Origin: Longimicrobium sp.
GTDB lineage: Bacteria > Gemmatimonadota > Gemmatimonadetes > Longimicrobiales > Longimicrobiaceae
Assembly (NCBI GenBank): GCA_036389795.1
Contig: DASVWD010000141.1
Location: 97,988-161,987 of the forward strand
DNA length: 64,000 nt
Direction: 5' to 3'
Shown: positions 8,757-18,687 of the stretch, piece by piece
Layout: every line of letters starts with the position of its first letter
Numbering within the stretch: position 1 is the stretch's first letter
Notes under the pieces: model-generated
What the model was told of the DNA's origin: nothing
Databases searched by the model: none
Seen by the model: only the letters and a program-made list of their open reading frames with translations
Made by a program: the position numbers and the translations under genes

Positions 8757-8831
8757 GGGGCGCTCGCCATGGTGAGCGCCGGCAGGAACGCGATCCCTTC
8801 CGGCAGGCCGTGGCGCGGGCGCGGCCGGGGA

Positions 8832-8873
8832 TGCCCCCTCCCCGGCCCTCCCCCGCTGCGCGGGAGAGGGGGA
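8832..8873. repeat. CCCTCTCCCCGG...GCGCGGGAGAGGG repeat, partial copy
   Basis: CCCCCTCCCCGGCCCTCCC and CTGCGCGGGAGAGGGGG make a G/C hairpin between the kinase and regulator genes. It is the same family as the copies at 10491, 13195 and 15991. Confidence 0.6.
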
Positions 8874-8994
8874 ACGACGGTGCGGCGGGAGAGGATGGTG
8901 CGGGGCAGCGGTCCTCGTGGCGTGGTAAGTATGGTCCTCGCTCGTGCCTCGCCCGGAATGGCAGACGTCTGCTTCCGCATTCCGGTCGACTCCG

Positions 8995-10359
8995 TCACAG
9001 GCCGTACCGCTCCAGGCGGCGGTAGAGGGCGCTGCGGCTGAGGCCCAGCGCCTCGGCGGCGTGGCTCACGTTGCCGTTGAAGCGCGCCAGGGCCTTCCTG
9101 ATCAGCAGGCGCTCGGCGTCTTCCAGCGACATCTCCTCCAGCGACGCGGCGGAGGGGGCGCGCGACTGGAGGGTGAGGTCTTCGGCGGTGATGGTGGGGC
9201 CGGCGGCCAGGAGGACGGAGCGCTCGATGGCGTGCTCCAGCTCGCGGACGTTGCCGGGCCAGGCGTAGGCCAGCATGGCCTGCATGGCGTCGGGGTCGAA
9301 GCCGGTGAGGTCCTTCCGGTACTGCGCGGCCTGGCGCCGGAGGAAGTGCATCGCCAGGAGCGGCACGTCCTCGCGGCGCTCGCGTAAGGAGGGGAGGTGG
9401 ATCTCCACCGTGTTCAGCCGGAAGAGGAGGTCCTCGCGGAAGCGGCCCTCGGCCACGGCCTGGCGGATGTCGATGTTGGTGGCCGACAGCACGCGCACGT
9501 TCACCCGGCGCGTCTTGCTGGAGCCCACGCGCTGGAACTCGCCGGTCTGCAGCACGCGCAGGAGCTTGGCCTGCTGCTCGGGGGGCATGGTGCCGATCTC
9601 GTCCAGGAAGAGCGTCCCCCCGTCGGCCAGCTCGAAGGCCCCCACGCGGTCGGTGCGCGCGTCGGTGAAGGCGCCCTTCACGTGCCCGAACAGCTCGCTC
9701 TCGAACACGCCCTCGGCGATGGCGCCGGCGTTGACCGTCACCAGCGGGCGGGAGGCGCGCTGGCTGGAGGCGTGCAGCCAGCGCGCGACCACGTCCTTCC
9801 CCGTGCCGTGCTCGCCGGTGATGAGCACGTGCGCGTCGGAGGGGCCCACGCGCTCCATCAGCCGCAGCATCGGCTGCATGGCGCGCGACTGGGCGATCAT
9901 GTGCGGAAGGCCGTCGCTCCGGAGCCGGCGGTTCTCCTGCTCCAGCCGCTGGCTCTGGCGCAGCGCCCGCGCCAGCTCCACCTGCCCGTTGATGGTGGCC
10001 AGCAGCCGCGCGTCGTCCCACGGCTTCTCGACGTAGTCGCGCGCGCCGCGGCGCATGGCCTCGACGGCGCCCTCCACGCTCCCCCAGGCGGTCATCACGA
10101 TCACCGGCAGGGTGGAGTCGGCGGCCTGGATCTGCTGGATGAGGTCGAGCCCCTCGCGGCCCGAGGTGGTGTCGCGGGTGTAGTTGAGGTCCATCAGCAC
10201 CACGTCCAGGTCCTTTTCGCGGACCGTGTCGAGGATGCCGGCGGGCGAGGTGGCGGTCTCGAGCTGGTAGCCCTCGCCCTTGAGCAGGAGCCGGAGCGCC
10301 TCGAGGACGTCGAGCTGGTCGTCGGCGACCAGGATGCGGGGCGGGGGGATGATCTTCAT
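8995..10359 (-). CDS. NtrC-family response regulator with variant GAFTDA loop
   Basis: A 454-residue regulator. The receiver domain carries the phospho-acceptor Asp57 (LMDLN) and Lys112 in EKPW. The AAA+ domain has Walker A GEHGTGKD (182-189), Walker B LFLDEIG (about 250-256) and an arginine-finger region, and the protein ends in a Fis-type HTH (NVSHAAEALGLSRSALYRRL). The loop that touches sigma-54 reads GAFTDA (229-234) instead of GAFTGA, so sigma-54 activation may be altered or lost; that is an inference. The ATG at 10359 is well placed. It is paired with the sensor kinase and lies downstream of three permeases, so it probably regulates this exporter or an envelope-stress set. Confidence 0.93.
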   Translation of the reverse strand: MKIIPPPRILVADDQLDVLEALRLLLKGEGYQLETATSPAGILDTVREKDLDVVLMDLNYTRDTTSGREGLDLIQQIQAADSTLPVIVMTAWGSVEGAVEAMRRGARDYVEKPWDDARLLATINGQVELARALRQSQRLEQENRRLRSDGLPHMIAQSRAMQPMLRLMERVGPSDAHVLITGEHGTGKDVVARWLHASSQRASRPLVTVNAGAIAEGVFESELFGHVKGAFTDARTDRVGAFELADGGTLFLDEIGTMPPEQQAKLLRVLQTGEFQRVGSSKTRRVNVRVLSATNIDIRQAVAEGRFREDLLFRLNTVEIHLPSLRERREDVPLLAMHFLRRQAAQYRKDLTGFDPDAMQAMLAYAWPGNVRELEHAIERSVLLAAGPTITAEDLTLQSRAPSAASLEEMSLEDAERLLIRKALARFNGNVSHAAEALGLSRSALYRRLERYGL

Positions 10360-10701
10360 CGAACCGTGCCGGTGTCCTGAAGCGTGTGCGGAAGATTGTA
10401 GCGGGCGAGAGGCTCCGTGGGGAGAGGCCCCTCGCCCGCCGAAGCAACGACGACGGCAACTTCACCGCGCCCGAGCTGGCATCGGCGCGGCGGCGGGGCG
10501 CCCCCTCTCCCCGGCCCTCTCCCCCGCTGCGCGGGAGAAAGGGTGCACATACCGCGGGGCGGGTTTCCGCGCCGGGTGCACGCTCCCGTGCAGCCTGCTC
10601 CGCCCCGGAGACGACCTCGCCCCGAAGCGCGGACCCTCGCCCTTCTACCTCCCCCGGGACGGGGGAGGTGGCGACGCGGTAGCGGCGCCGGAGGGGGCCT
10701 C
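10360..10701. other. Non-coding gap with two repeat blocks
   Basis: There is no gene here. A CCCTCTCCCCGG/GCGCGGGAGAAAGGG block is at about 10491-10570. A second block with CCTCCCCCGGGACGGGGGAGG and GCGACGCGGTAGCGGCGCCGG is at about 10627-10700, ending at the stop codon of the first permease. Both blocks recur, in the same order, at 13195-13396. Confidence 0.75.
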
Positions 10702-13128
10702 CTACTCCGCCCGGAGCGCCACCATCGGGTCCACGCGGGTGGCGCGGCGGGCGGGTAGCAGGCACGCCACCACGGCCACGCCGCCGATCACCAGCGCCAC
10801 GGCGGCGAAGGTGGCCGGGTCCGCCGCGCCGACGCCGAAGAGGAGGCCGGAGACCAGCTTCCCGGCCGCCAATGCCCCGGCGAGCCCCGCCGCGAGCCCC
10901 ACCGCCACCGGCCGCATCCCCTGGCGCACCACCAGCCGCACCAGCTGCCGCCGCCCGGCGCCCAGGGCCACGCGGATCCCCAGTTCGCGGGTGCGGCGGG
11001 CGATGCCGTACGCCAGCACGCCGTAGATCCCCACCGCCCCCAGCAACAGCGCCAGCGCCGCGAAGCCGCCCAGCAGGAGCGCGCGGAAGCGCGGCTGGCC
11101 GGCGGTGCGCGCCACCACGTCGTCCATCGTGCGCACCTGGCTCACCGGGATGGCGCGGTCCACCGACCACACCGCCCGGCGCGCGGGGCCCGCCAGCGCG
11201 CGCGGGTCGCCGCGGGTGCGCAGCAGGAGCGTGCCGTCGTTTCCGCTCCAGGCGGCGCGGCGGCGCGGGACGTACAGGGTGGGCTCGGGCGCGCGGTCCA
11301 GCGCGAAGTGCCGCACGTCGCCCACCACGCCCACGATCTCCCAGGTGACGTCCTGCAGGGTGATGCGCCTGCCCACCGGGTCCTCGCCGGGGAAGAAGCG
11401 GCGCGCCATCGCCCGGTCGACCACCGCCTCGGCCGGGCCCTCGGAGGCGGGGCGGTCGGAGAAGCCCCGCCCGCGCAGCACGGGGACGCCCAGGGCGCGG
11501 AAGAAGCCGGGGTCGGCGGCGCGCGTCTCCACCATCGGCTCGCTGCCGGGGGCGGGCGCGGGCCGCCCCTCGACGGTGAACGACATCCCGTTGAAGCTGC
11601 CCGACATGGGGAGGATGTCGGCGAAGCCCACGCTCTCCACCCCGGGGAGCGCCGCCAGCCGCGCCTGGAGGGCGCGGTAGACCTGGTCGAGCTTCTCCTG
11701 GTTGTCGTAGGCGGCGGCCGAGGGGCTCACGGTGAAGGTGAGCACGCCGTCGCTCCGCACCCCGGAGTCGACGCCCTGCAGCGCCCAGAGCGAGCGCAGG
11801 AGGAGCCCGGCCGCGACCAGGAGCGTGGCCGAGAGCGCCACCTCGGCCGCCACCAGCGCCTCGCGGGTGCGCCGCGCGCCGCGTCCGGCGCTGCCGCGGC
11901 TCCCCTCCTTGAGCGCGGCGTGCAGGTCCACCGCCGTGGCCTGCAGCGCCGGCGCCAGGCCGAAGAGGAGCCCGGTGAGGAGCGACGCGGCCACCGAGAA
12001 GAGGAGGACGCGCCCGTCCACGCGCACCTGCGCCGCGCGGGCGAGCTCGCTCCCGCCCAGCGCCGCCAGCGGCTCGGCGGCCCAGTAGGCCAGCACCACG
12101 CCGGCCGCGCCGCCCAGCGCCGAGAGGGCCAGGCTCTCGGTGACGAGCTGGCGGACCACGCGGCGGCGGGTGGCGCCCAGCGCCGTACGCACGGCGATCT
12201 CGCGCTCGCGGCCGGCGGCGCGCGCCAGCAGCAGGCTGGCCACGTTGGCGCACGCCACCAGCAGCACCACGCCGGCGGCGGCCAGCAGCACCAGGAGCGC
12301 GGGGCGCACCGGGGCCACGATCTCGTCCTGGAGCGTCACCAGCCGCACGCTCCGCCCCCGGTTGTCTTCGGGGTACTGCGCCTCCAGCCGTCGGGCCAGC
12401 GCCTGGACCTCGGCCGCGGCGCGCTCCAGCGTCACGCCGGGCCTGAGCCGCGCCACCGCCGTGAACGCGTGCCCGCTGCGGGACGACTGCTCGGGGTTGA
12501 AGTAGGCGGGGGTGACGCGCCAGAGCGCCGGCTGCCGCTCGGCGTCGTCGGAGAGGTCCGGGTCCTCGAAGTCGGGCGGGGCGACGCCCACCACCGTGTA
12601 CGAGGTGCCGTTGAGGAGGATCGGCCGGCTGACGAGCCCGCGGTCGCCGCCGAAGCGCTGCATCCAGAGCGCGTGGCTGAGGACGACGGCCGGGTCGTGG
12701 CCGGGCCGGTCCTCGTCGGGCCGGAAGAAGCGCCCCGCCGCGGGCCGCACCCCCAGCACGCGGAAGAAGGGGCTGGTGACCGACGCCCCGGCCAGCCGCT
12801 CCGGCTCGCCGGGGCCGGTGAGCGTGGGCGACCACTCGTCGTACGCGGCGACCTCCTCGAACACGGTGGCCTGGGCGCGGATGTCCATCACGTCCGGGTA
12901 CGAGACCGTGCCGAACGCCGTCTCGCCGTCCGTGGTCCCCAGCAGGCGCACCACGCGCCCCGGCTCGTCGTACGGGAGGGGGCGCAGCAGCACGCCGTTG
13001 ACCGCGCTGAAGATGGCCGCGTTGGCGCCGATCCCCAGCGCCAGCGTGAGCACCGCCACGGCCGTGAAGCCGGGCGACTGCCGCAGCGTGCGGAAGGTGT
13101 AGCGGAGGTCCTGGAGGAGCGTGTCCAT
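10702..13128 (-). CDS. MacB/FtsX ABC transporter permease (ADOP type), copy 1
   Basis: An 808-residue inner-membrane permease. The N-terminal signature [16 protein letters not shown] leads into TM1 ([14 protein letters not shown]). A MacB-like periplasmic core follows, then an FtsX domain with three TMs, a second periplasmic core and a second FtsX domain ending [18 protein letters not shown]. The ADOP family, common in Acidobacteria and Gemmatimonadota, differs from MacB in this doubled layout and in lacking a fused ATPase. It probably works with the ATPase at 18688 in mechanotransmission or export. The ATG at 13128 starts the conserved [10 protein letters not shown]; the much longer in-frame opening on this strand is not needed. 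Confidence 0.93.
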   Translation of the reverse strand: MDTLLQDLRYTFRTLRQSPGFTAVAVLTLALGIGANAAIFSAVNGVLLRPLPYDEPGRVVRLLGTTDGETAFGTVSYPDVMDIRAQATVFEEVAAYDEWSPTLTGPGEPERLAGASVTSPFFRVLGVRPAAGRFFRPDEDRPGHDPAVVLSHALWMQRFGGDRGLVSRPILLNGTSYTVVGVAPPDFEDPDLSDDAERQPALWRVTPAYFNPEQSSRSGHAFTAVARLRPGVTLERAAAEVQALARRLEAQYPEDNRGRSVRLVTLQDEIVAPVRPALLVLLAAAGVVLLVACANVASLLLARAAGREREIAVRTALGATRRRVVRQLVTESLALSALGGAAGVVLAYWAAEPLAALGGSELARAAQVRVDGRVLLFSVAASLLTGLLFGLAPALQATAVDLHAALKEGSRGSAGRGARRTREALVAAEVALSATLLVAAGLLLRSLWALQGVDSGVRSDGVLTFTVSPSAAAYDNQEKLDQVYRALQARLAALPGVESVGFADILPMSGSFNGMSFTVEGRPAPAPGSEPMVETRAADPGFFRALGVPVLRGRGFSDRPASEGPAEAVVDRAMARRFFPGEDPVGRRITLQDVTWEIVGVVGDVRHFALDRAPEPTLYVPRRRAAWSGNDGTLLLRTRGDPRALAGPARRAVWSVDRAIPVSQVRTMDDVVARTAGQPRFRALLLGGFAALALLLGAVGIYGVLAYGIARRTRELGIRVALGAGRRQLVRLVVRQGMRPVAVGLAAGLAGALAAGKLVSGLLFGVGAADPATFAAVALVIGGVAVVACLLPARRATRVDPMVALRAE

Positions 13129-13486
13129 GGGTCGATTCGTCGCGAGGACGGGTGTTTATCAACGATGTCGATTTGCTGCGACCGGCTTCGGCGCGGCGGC
13201 GGGCGGGGCGCCCCCTCTCCCCGGCCCTCTCCCCCGCTGCGCGGGAGAAAGGGTGCACTTACCGCGAGGCAGGCTTTCCGCGCGCTCGCGAGAATACTCC
13301 GCCCTGGAGACGGTCTCGCCTGAAGCGCGGATCTCACCCTGCCACCTCCCCTGGCACGGGGGAGGTGGCGACGCGGTAGTGGCGCCGGAGGGGGCAGCGG
13401 AGCCGGCGCATCGAGCGGAAAATCCGGATCCGCGACGTCCCCGCTGGCTGTCCCCTGTCCCCTGTCCCCTGTCCCCTGCCGTTTCC
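13129..13486. other. Non-coding gap with repeat blocks
   Basis: It holds the CCCTCTCCCCGG/GCGCGGGAGAAAGGG block (about 13195-13266) and the CCTCCCCTGGCACGGGGGAGG block (13332-13396), followed by three tandem CCCCTGT-type units at about 13447-13476. No gene or clear promoter was seen. Confidence 0.7.
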
Positions 13487-15925
13487 CTACTCCGTCCGGA
13501 GCGCCACGGCCGGGTCCACGCGGGCGGCGCGGCGCGCGGGGAGGACGCTGGCGGCCACGGCGACGGCGGCGATCAGGAGCGCCACGCCCACGTAGGTGGG
13601 CGGGTCGGCGGCGCCCAGGCCGTAGAGCAGGCCCGTCAGCAGGCGGGAGAGCGCCAGCGCGCCCAGGGTCCCCAGCGCCACGCCCGCGCCCACCAGCACC
13701 AGCCCCTCACGCACCACCATGCGCAGCACGTCGGCCGCGCGCGCGCCCAGCGCCATGCGGATGCCGATCTCGCGGGTGCGCTGCGCCACCGTGTACGAGG
13801 CCACGCCGTAGATCCCCACCGCCGCCAGCACCAGCGCCGAGAGCGCGAAGACGGAGATCAGCAGCAGGCTGAACTGCCGCTGGGCCATGGCGGAGGAGAC
13901 CACCTGCTCCATGGTGCGCACCTTGGCCAGCGGGATGTCGCGGTCGATGGCGCGCACCTCGGCGCGGACGGCGCCGGCCAGGCGCAGCGGGTCGCCGTCG
14001 GCGCGCACCACCGCGTAGTTGGCGGTGAAGGGCCGCTGCAGGAAGGGGAGGTAGATCTGCGGCTCGCCCTCCAGGTGCAGCCCCCCGGAGCGCACGTGCC
14101 CCACCACCCCGACGACCGTCGCGAACACCGAGTCGGGCCGCCCCGCGACGCTGATCTGCTTTCCGATTGGGTCCTGCCCCGGCCAGTACTTCTCCGCCAG
14201 CCAGCGGTCGACCACCACCACCTCGGGCGCCCCCGCGCGGTCGGCCATGGTGAAGTCTCTCCCGGCGCCCAGCGGGATCCCCATCGCCCGGAAGTAGCCG
14301 GGGGTGACCGCGGCGTACTCGGCGTGCGGGTAGTTGCCGCCCGGGGGCACCGGCTGCTCCTTCACCATGAACGAGCCGCCCCACCCGTCGCCCGAGAGCG
14401 GGAGCGGGCGCACCACCGCGGCGGTGCGCACCCCGGGGAGCGTGGAGACGCGGGCCAGCATCTCCTCGTAGAACGCCGTCTGCTTGGCCGGCTCGTCGTA
14501 CTTGGCGAAGGGGAGACCCACCTGGAAGGTGAGCACGCCCTGCGTCCGGAAGCCGGGGTCGGTGCCCAGCAGCGCCGCGAAGCTGCGCAGCAGGAGCCCC
14601 GCGCCCACCAGGACGACCACCGCAAGCGCCACCTCGGCCGCCACGATCAGGGAGCGCGCGCGCCGCCGCGACGGGTCGGCCGTGCCGCGCGCGCCCGCCG
14701 CGAGCGCGGCCGGGGCGCCGCCGCGGGCCAGGGCCAGCGCGGGGGCCAGCCCGAAGAGGACGGCCGTGAGCAGCGACACCCCCAGCGCGAAGGCGCCCAC
14801 GCGCGGGTCCACCGTGGCCGCCTCCAGCCGCGGGATGCTCTGCGGGCCGGTGCGCGCCAGCGTGGCCACGCCCCAGGCGGCCAGCAGCACCCCCAGCGAG
14901 CCGCCGGCGAGCGCCAGCACCAGGCTCTCGGTGAAGAGCTGGCGCACCAGGCGGCCGCGCCCGGCGCCCAGCGCGGCGCGCACGGCCACCTCGCGGCGGC
15001 GCGCGGCCGAGCGGGCCAGGAGGAGGTTGGCCACGTTGGCGCAGGCGATCAGCAGCACCAGCCCCACCGCGCCCGCCAGCACCAGGAGCGCGGGGCGCAC
15101 CTCGCCCACGTACTCCTCGCCGAGCGGCACGGCCACGGGCGCCCACCCCTTCGCCTCGGAGTAGCGGTCGGGGTCGGCGGTCTTGAAGCCCGCCGCCAGG
15201 CCGCGCAGGTCGGCCCGCAGCCGCTCGGGCGTCGTCCCCTGGCGGAGGCGGCCGACCACGCGCAGGTACTGGTTGCCGCGGTCGTCCGCCTCCTGCTCCC
15301 AGGCGCGCGGCACCCACAGGTCGGCGCGCTCGGGGAAGAGGAGCCCGGGCGCGTCGGGGAAGCGCACGCCCCGCGGCATGATCCCGATCACCGTGTAGGT
15401 CTGGTCGTTGAGCCGCACGGCGCTCCCCAGCACCGCCGGGTCGGCGCCGAAGCTGCGGCGCCAGAGCTCGTCGGAGAGCACCACCACCTCGCGGTTGCCC
15501 TCCACCCCCTCGCCCGGGGCGAAGGCGCGCCCGCGCGCGGGGGCCACGCCCAGCACGGAGAAGAGGTTGGGAGAGACCCGGTAGCCGCGGACGCGCTCCG
15601 GCTCGCCGCGCCCGGTGAGGTTCACCCCCCAGTCGGTGACGGCGGCCACCCCCTCGAACTCGCGCAGCATCCGGCGCTGGTCGGCGAACTCGGGAGGCGA
15701 GATCGCGCCCTTCGAGAGCCCCTCGGCGTAGCGGTTCCAGAAGACCACCAGCCGGTCGGGGTCGCGGAACGGCAGCGAGCGCAGCAGCACCGCCTCGACC
15801 ACGCTGAAGACGGCGGTGTTGGCGCCGATCCCCAGCGCCAGCGTGAGCACCGCCACGGCCGTGAAGCCGGGGCTCTTGCGCAGCGTGCGCAGCGCGTAGC
15901 GGAGGTCCTGCAGCAGCGTGTCCAT
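13487..15925 (-). CDS. MacB/FtsX ABC transporter permease (ADOP type), copy 2
   Basis: An 812-residue paralogue of the flanking permeases: [24 protein letters not shown]1 [14 protein letters not shown], periplasmic core, FtsX block (ANVANLLLARSAARRREVAVRAALGAGR), second core and second FtsX block (REIGIRMALGARAADVLRMVV), ending ARRAARVDPAVALRTE. The start at 15925 is fixed by homology of the MDTLLQ N-terminus. Regions upstream of it in the same frame are repeat DNA. It may form a heteromeric assembly with the other two permeases, or the three may be alternative subunits. Confidence 0.93.
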   Translation of the reverse strand: MDTLLQDLRYALRTLRKSPGFTAVAVLTLALGIGANTAVFSVVEAVLLRSLPFRDPDRLVVFWNRYAEGLSKGAISPPEFADQRRMLREFEGVAAVTDWGVNLTGRGEPERVRGYRVSPNLFSVLGVAPARGRAFAPGEGVEGNREVVVLSDELWRRSFGADPAVLGSAVRLNDQTYTVIGIMPRGVRFPDAPGLLFPERADLWVPRAWEQEADDRGNQYLRVVGRLRQGTTPERLRADLRGLAAGFKTADPDRYSEAKGWAPVAVPLGEEYVGEVRPALLVLAGAVGLVLLIACANVANLLLARSAARRREVAVRAALGAGRGRLVRQLFTESLVLALAGGSLGVLLAAWGVATLARTGPQSIPRLEAATVDPRVGAFALGVSLLTAVLFGLAPALALARGGAPAALAAGARGTADPSRRRARSLIVAAEVALAVVVLVGAGLLLRSFAALLGTDPGFRTQGVLTFQVGLPFAKYDEPAKQTAFYEEMLARVSTLPGVRTAAVVRPLPLSGDGWGGSFMVKEQPVPPGGNYPHAEYAAVTPGYFRAMGIPLGAGRDFTMADRAGAPEVVVVDRWLAEKYWPGQDPIGKQISVAGRPDSVFATVVGVVGHVRSGGLHLEGEPQIYLPFLQRPFTANYAVVRADGDPLRLAGAVRAEVRAIDRDIPLAKVRTMEQVVSSAMAQRQFSLLLISVFALSALVLAAVGIYGVASYTVAQRTREIGIRMALGARAADVLRMVVREGLVLVGAGVALGTLGALALSRLLTGLLYGLGAADPPTYVGVALLIAAVAVAASVLPARRAARVDPAVALRTE

Positions 15926-15990
15926 AGGATGCCTCGTGGGCGAGGACGAACGGTGGCTTCGGTCGATGTCGATCCGCTGCGACGGGCGCC

Positions 15991-16069
15991 GGCGCGGCGG
16001 CGGGCGGGCGCCCCCTCTCCCCGGCCCTCTCCCCCGCTGCGCGGGAGAAAGGGTGCACATACCGCGGGG
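15991..16069. repeat. CCCTCTCCCCGG...GCGCGGGAGAAAGGG repeat
   Basis: Almost identical to the blocks at 10491 and 13195, including the flanking GGCGCGGCGGCGGGCG and GTGCACATACCGCGGGG. It lies in the gap between permease copies 2 and 3. Confidence 0.7.
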
Positions 16070-16130
16070 GCAGGCTTTCCGCGCGGGAGGCGGATCAGTC
16101 GCCAGCCCGCCGGCTGTCCCCTGCTGCTCC

Positions 16131-18578
16131 CTACTCCGCCTTGAGCGCCACCACCGGGTCCACGCGCGCGGCGCGGCGGGCGGGGAAGTACGCGGCCAGC
16201 GCGGCCACCCCCGCCAGGAGCGCCGCCACCGCGGCCAGGGCGGGCGCCTCCACCGGGCTCAGGCCGTAGAGCACCCCGGCCATGAGGCGCCCCACCCCCG
16301 CCGCCAGCACCAGCCCCACGGCAATCCCCATGAGCGCCAGCCGCACCCCGCGCCGGACGAAGAGCGAGACCACGTCGCCCCGCCGCGCGCCCAGCGCGAT
16401 GCGCACCCCGATCTCGCGCGTGCGCTGCGTGACCGCGAACGCCATCACCCCGTAGATCCCCGCCGCCGCCAGCAGGAGCGCCAGCGCGCCGAAGAGCCCG
16501 ATCATCCGCGAGGTGGCGCGGATGTCGGACATGCTCTGGCGCCGGTAGCCGGCCAGCGTGCGCACCTCCTCCACCGGCAGGTCGGGGTCGAGGGCGCGCA
16601 CCTCGCGCCGGAGCGCCGCCGCCAGCGGGCGCGCGTCGCCCGCCGTGCCCACCAGCAGCGCCAGGTGCTTCTGGCCGGGCCGCTGCGCGAGCGGGAGGTA
16701 CACCGCCGGCTTGGCGCTCTCGTAGACCGCCGAGAGCACCGCCTCGCGCGCCACGCCGACCACGGTGACCACGCCGTCGTTCACGCGCAGCTCCCGCCCG
16801 AGCGGGTCCGCCCCCGGCCACGCCTGCCGGGCGAGCGCCTCGCTCACGACCGCCACCGGCGGCGCGCCGGGCGCGTCCTGCGGCGCGAAGCCGCGCCCCC
16901 GGGCAAGCGGGATCCCCACCGTGCGGAGGTAGTCGGGACCCACCGTGTAGAGCAGCGCCTCCAGCCCGTGCTCCTCGCCCTCGCGCGCCGGCCGGGCGCC
17001 CGGGAACACCTCCGCCCCCTCGCGGCGCCCGCCCATCGGCACCGAGGTGGCGAAGGCGACGCCGCGCACCCCGGGGAGCCCCTCGGCGCGCGCCGCCAGC
17101 GCGTCGGTGAACGCGCGGGCGCGGGCGTCGGAGTACCCCTGCCGCCCCAGGTCGAAGGAGACGGCCAGCACGCGGTCCGAGGCGTCGTAGCCCACGTCCA
17201 CCCGCGCCTCGGCGGCCAGGCTGCGCAGGAAGAGCCCCGAGGCCGCCAGCAGCACCAGCGAGAGCGCCACCTGCGCCGCCACGAAGCGCCCCTGCAGCCG
17301 GGCGCGGCGCGGGTCCGGCCCGGCGGCGCCGTCCTTGAGCGCCTCCACCACGTCGGCGCGCGTGGCGTCGAGCGCCGGCACCAGCCCGAAGAGCACCCCC
17401 GTGGCCCCCGCCGCGGCCGCGCAGAAGGCCAGCACCCTGAGGTCGGGGGAGAGGTCCAGCGGCGGCAGGGTGACCGACGCGGCGAGCGCGTCCAGCCCCC
17501 AGGCGGCGGCCACCAGCCCGGCGGCGCACGCCAGCGCGGCCAGCAGCACGCTCTCGGTGAGGAGCTGGCGGACGATGCGCCCCCGCCCCGCGCCCAGCGA
17601 CAGCCGCACGCCGATCTCCCGCCGCCGGGCCGCCGCGCGCGCCAGGAGCAGGTTGCTCACGTTGGCGCAGGCGATCAGCAGCACCAGCCCGGTGACCGCG
17701 AAGGCGACGGCCGTCACGGGGACCACGCTGCCGAGCGCCCCCGGCGTGAGCCCCGAGCCCGCCGGGAAGGTGCGCGCGGTCACCCCCTTGTGCCCCTCCG
17801 GGTCCGCCGCCTCGATCTGCGCCGCCACCACGGCCAGCGCCGCGTCGGCCCGCTCCGGCGTCACCCCGGGCTTCAGGCGGCCGATGGCGTTCAGCCACCA
17901 GGTGGTCCGCGCCTCCCGGAAGCCCGAGGTGCCGGGCAGCCCGGGGAGCGCCCGCTCGGCCAGCGACATCGGCAGCCACACCTCGCGCGGCAGGTCGTGG
18001 TCGGCCCCGTTGAACCCCGGCGCCGTCACCCCCACCACCGTGGCGGCCAGGCCGTTCATCACCACCCGGCGGCCGACGATGCGCGGGTCGGCCCCGAAGC
18101 GGCGCCGCCAGAGCGCGTGGGAGAGCACGGCCACCGGCTCGGAGCCGGGGGCGTCCTCGCCCGCCGCGAAGCCGCGCCCCAGCGCCATCGGCGTCCCCAG
18201 CACGGCGAAGTAGCCGCCGCTCACCAGCTGCCCCCGCACCGTCTCGGGCTCGCCGCCGCCCGAGAGCGACACCTCCACGTCGTGGAACGCCGCGACGTCC
18301 GACAGCACGTCGCGCGCGCCGCCCTGGTAGTCGCGGAAGTCGGGGTACGACAGCGAGAGCGGGTGTCCCCCTCGCTCGTCCACCGGGGTCACCCACACCA
18401 GCCGGTCGGGGTCGGCCACGCCCGGGCGCGGCCGGAAGAGCAGGGCGTCCACCAGCGTGAACAGCGCCGTGTTCGCGCCGATCCCGAGCGCCAGCGTCAC
18501 CACCGCCAGCAGGGTGAAGCCGGGCGAGCGCGCCAGCTGGCGCAGGGCGTAGCGGAGGTCGTGGAGGAAGGTGTCCAT
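16131..18578 (-). CDS. MacB/FtsX ABC transporter permease (ADOP type), copy 3
   Basis: An 815-residue permease, first of the three to be transcribed. The N-terminus is MDTFLHDLRYALRQLARSPGFT, TM1 is [14 protein letters not shown], and there are two MacB-core/FtsX units, the second containing REIGVRIALGARRGDVVSLFV and ending ARRAARVDPVVALKAE. The start at 18578 is chosen by alignment with the other two copies; upstream in-frame codons are heptamer-repeat DNA. It follows the ATPase gene with a 109-base gap that is filled by a hairpin repeat. Confidence 0.93.
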   Translation of the reverse strand: MDTFLHDLRYALRQLARSPGFTLLAVVTLALGIGANTALFTLVDALLFRPRPGVADPDRLVWVTPVDERGGHPLSLSYPDFRDYQGGARDVLSDVAAFHDVEVSLSGGGEPETVRGQLVSGGYFAVLGTPMALGRGFAAGEDAPGSEPVAVLSHALWRRRFGADPRIVGRRVVMNGLAATVVGVTAPGFNGADHDLPREVWLPMSLAERALPGLPGTSGFREARTTWWLNAIGRLKPGVTPERADAALAVVAAQIEAADPEGHKGVTARTFPAGSGLTPGALGSVVPVTAVAFAVTGLVLLIACANVSNLLLARAAARRREIGVRLSLGAGRGRIVRQLLTESVLLAALACAAGLVAAAWGLDALAASVTLPPLDLSPDLRVLAFCAAAAGATGVLFGLVPALDATRADVVEALKDGAAGPDPRRARLQGRFVAAQVALSLVLLAASGLFLRSLAAEARVDVGYDASDRVLAVSFDLGRQGYSDARARAFTDALAARAEGLPGVRGVAFATSVPMGGRREGAEVFPGARPAREGEEHGLEALLYTVGPDYLRTVGIPLARGRGFAPQDAPGAPPVAVVSEALARQAWPGADPLGRELRVNDGVVTVVGVAREAVLSAVYESAKPAVYLPLAQRPGQKHLALLVGTAGDARPLAAALRREVRALDPDLPVEEVRTLAGYRRQSMSDIRATSRMIGLFGALALLLAAAGIYGVMAFAVTQRTREIGVRIALGARRGDVVSLFVRRGVRLALMGIAVGLVLAAGVGRLMAGVLYGLSPVEAPALAAVAALLAGVAALAAYFPARRAARVDPVVALKAE

Positions 18579-18583
18579 TCGGC

Positions 18584-18687
18584 GAGTGCGAAAGTGCGAA
18601 AGTGCGAAAGTGCGAAAGTGCCCAGTGCCCAGTGCCCAGGGGGCGTAGCGCCGTTCCTGGGCACTGGGCACTAGAACCTGGGCACTC
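18584..18687. repeat. AGTGC-core tandem repeats and GTGCCCA hairpin
   Basis: About four GAAAGTGC units (18584-18617) run into three GTGCCCA units (18618-18640). An inverted arm of CTGGGCAC and TGGGCAC units follows (18655-18687). The array fills the whole gap between the permease start and the ATPase stop. It is related to arrays at 26716, 31478, 33871, 38483, 43059, 43561, 44655, 53925 and 54747. Confidence 0.75.

Noticed and set aside
8753..13258. 1501-residue minus-strand reading frame
   Set aside because: Another frame through the NtrC regulator and permease genes; low complexity, no domain, conflicts with two strong genes.
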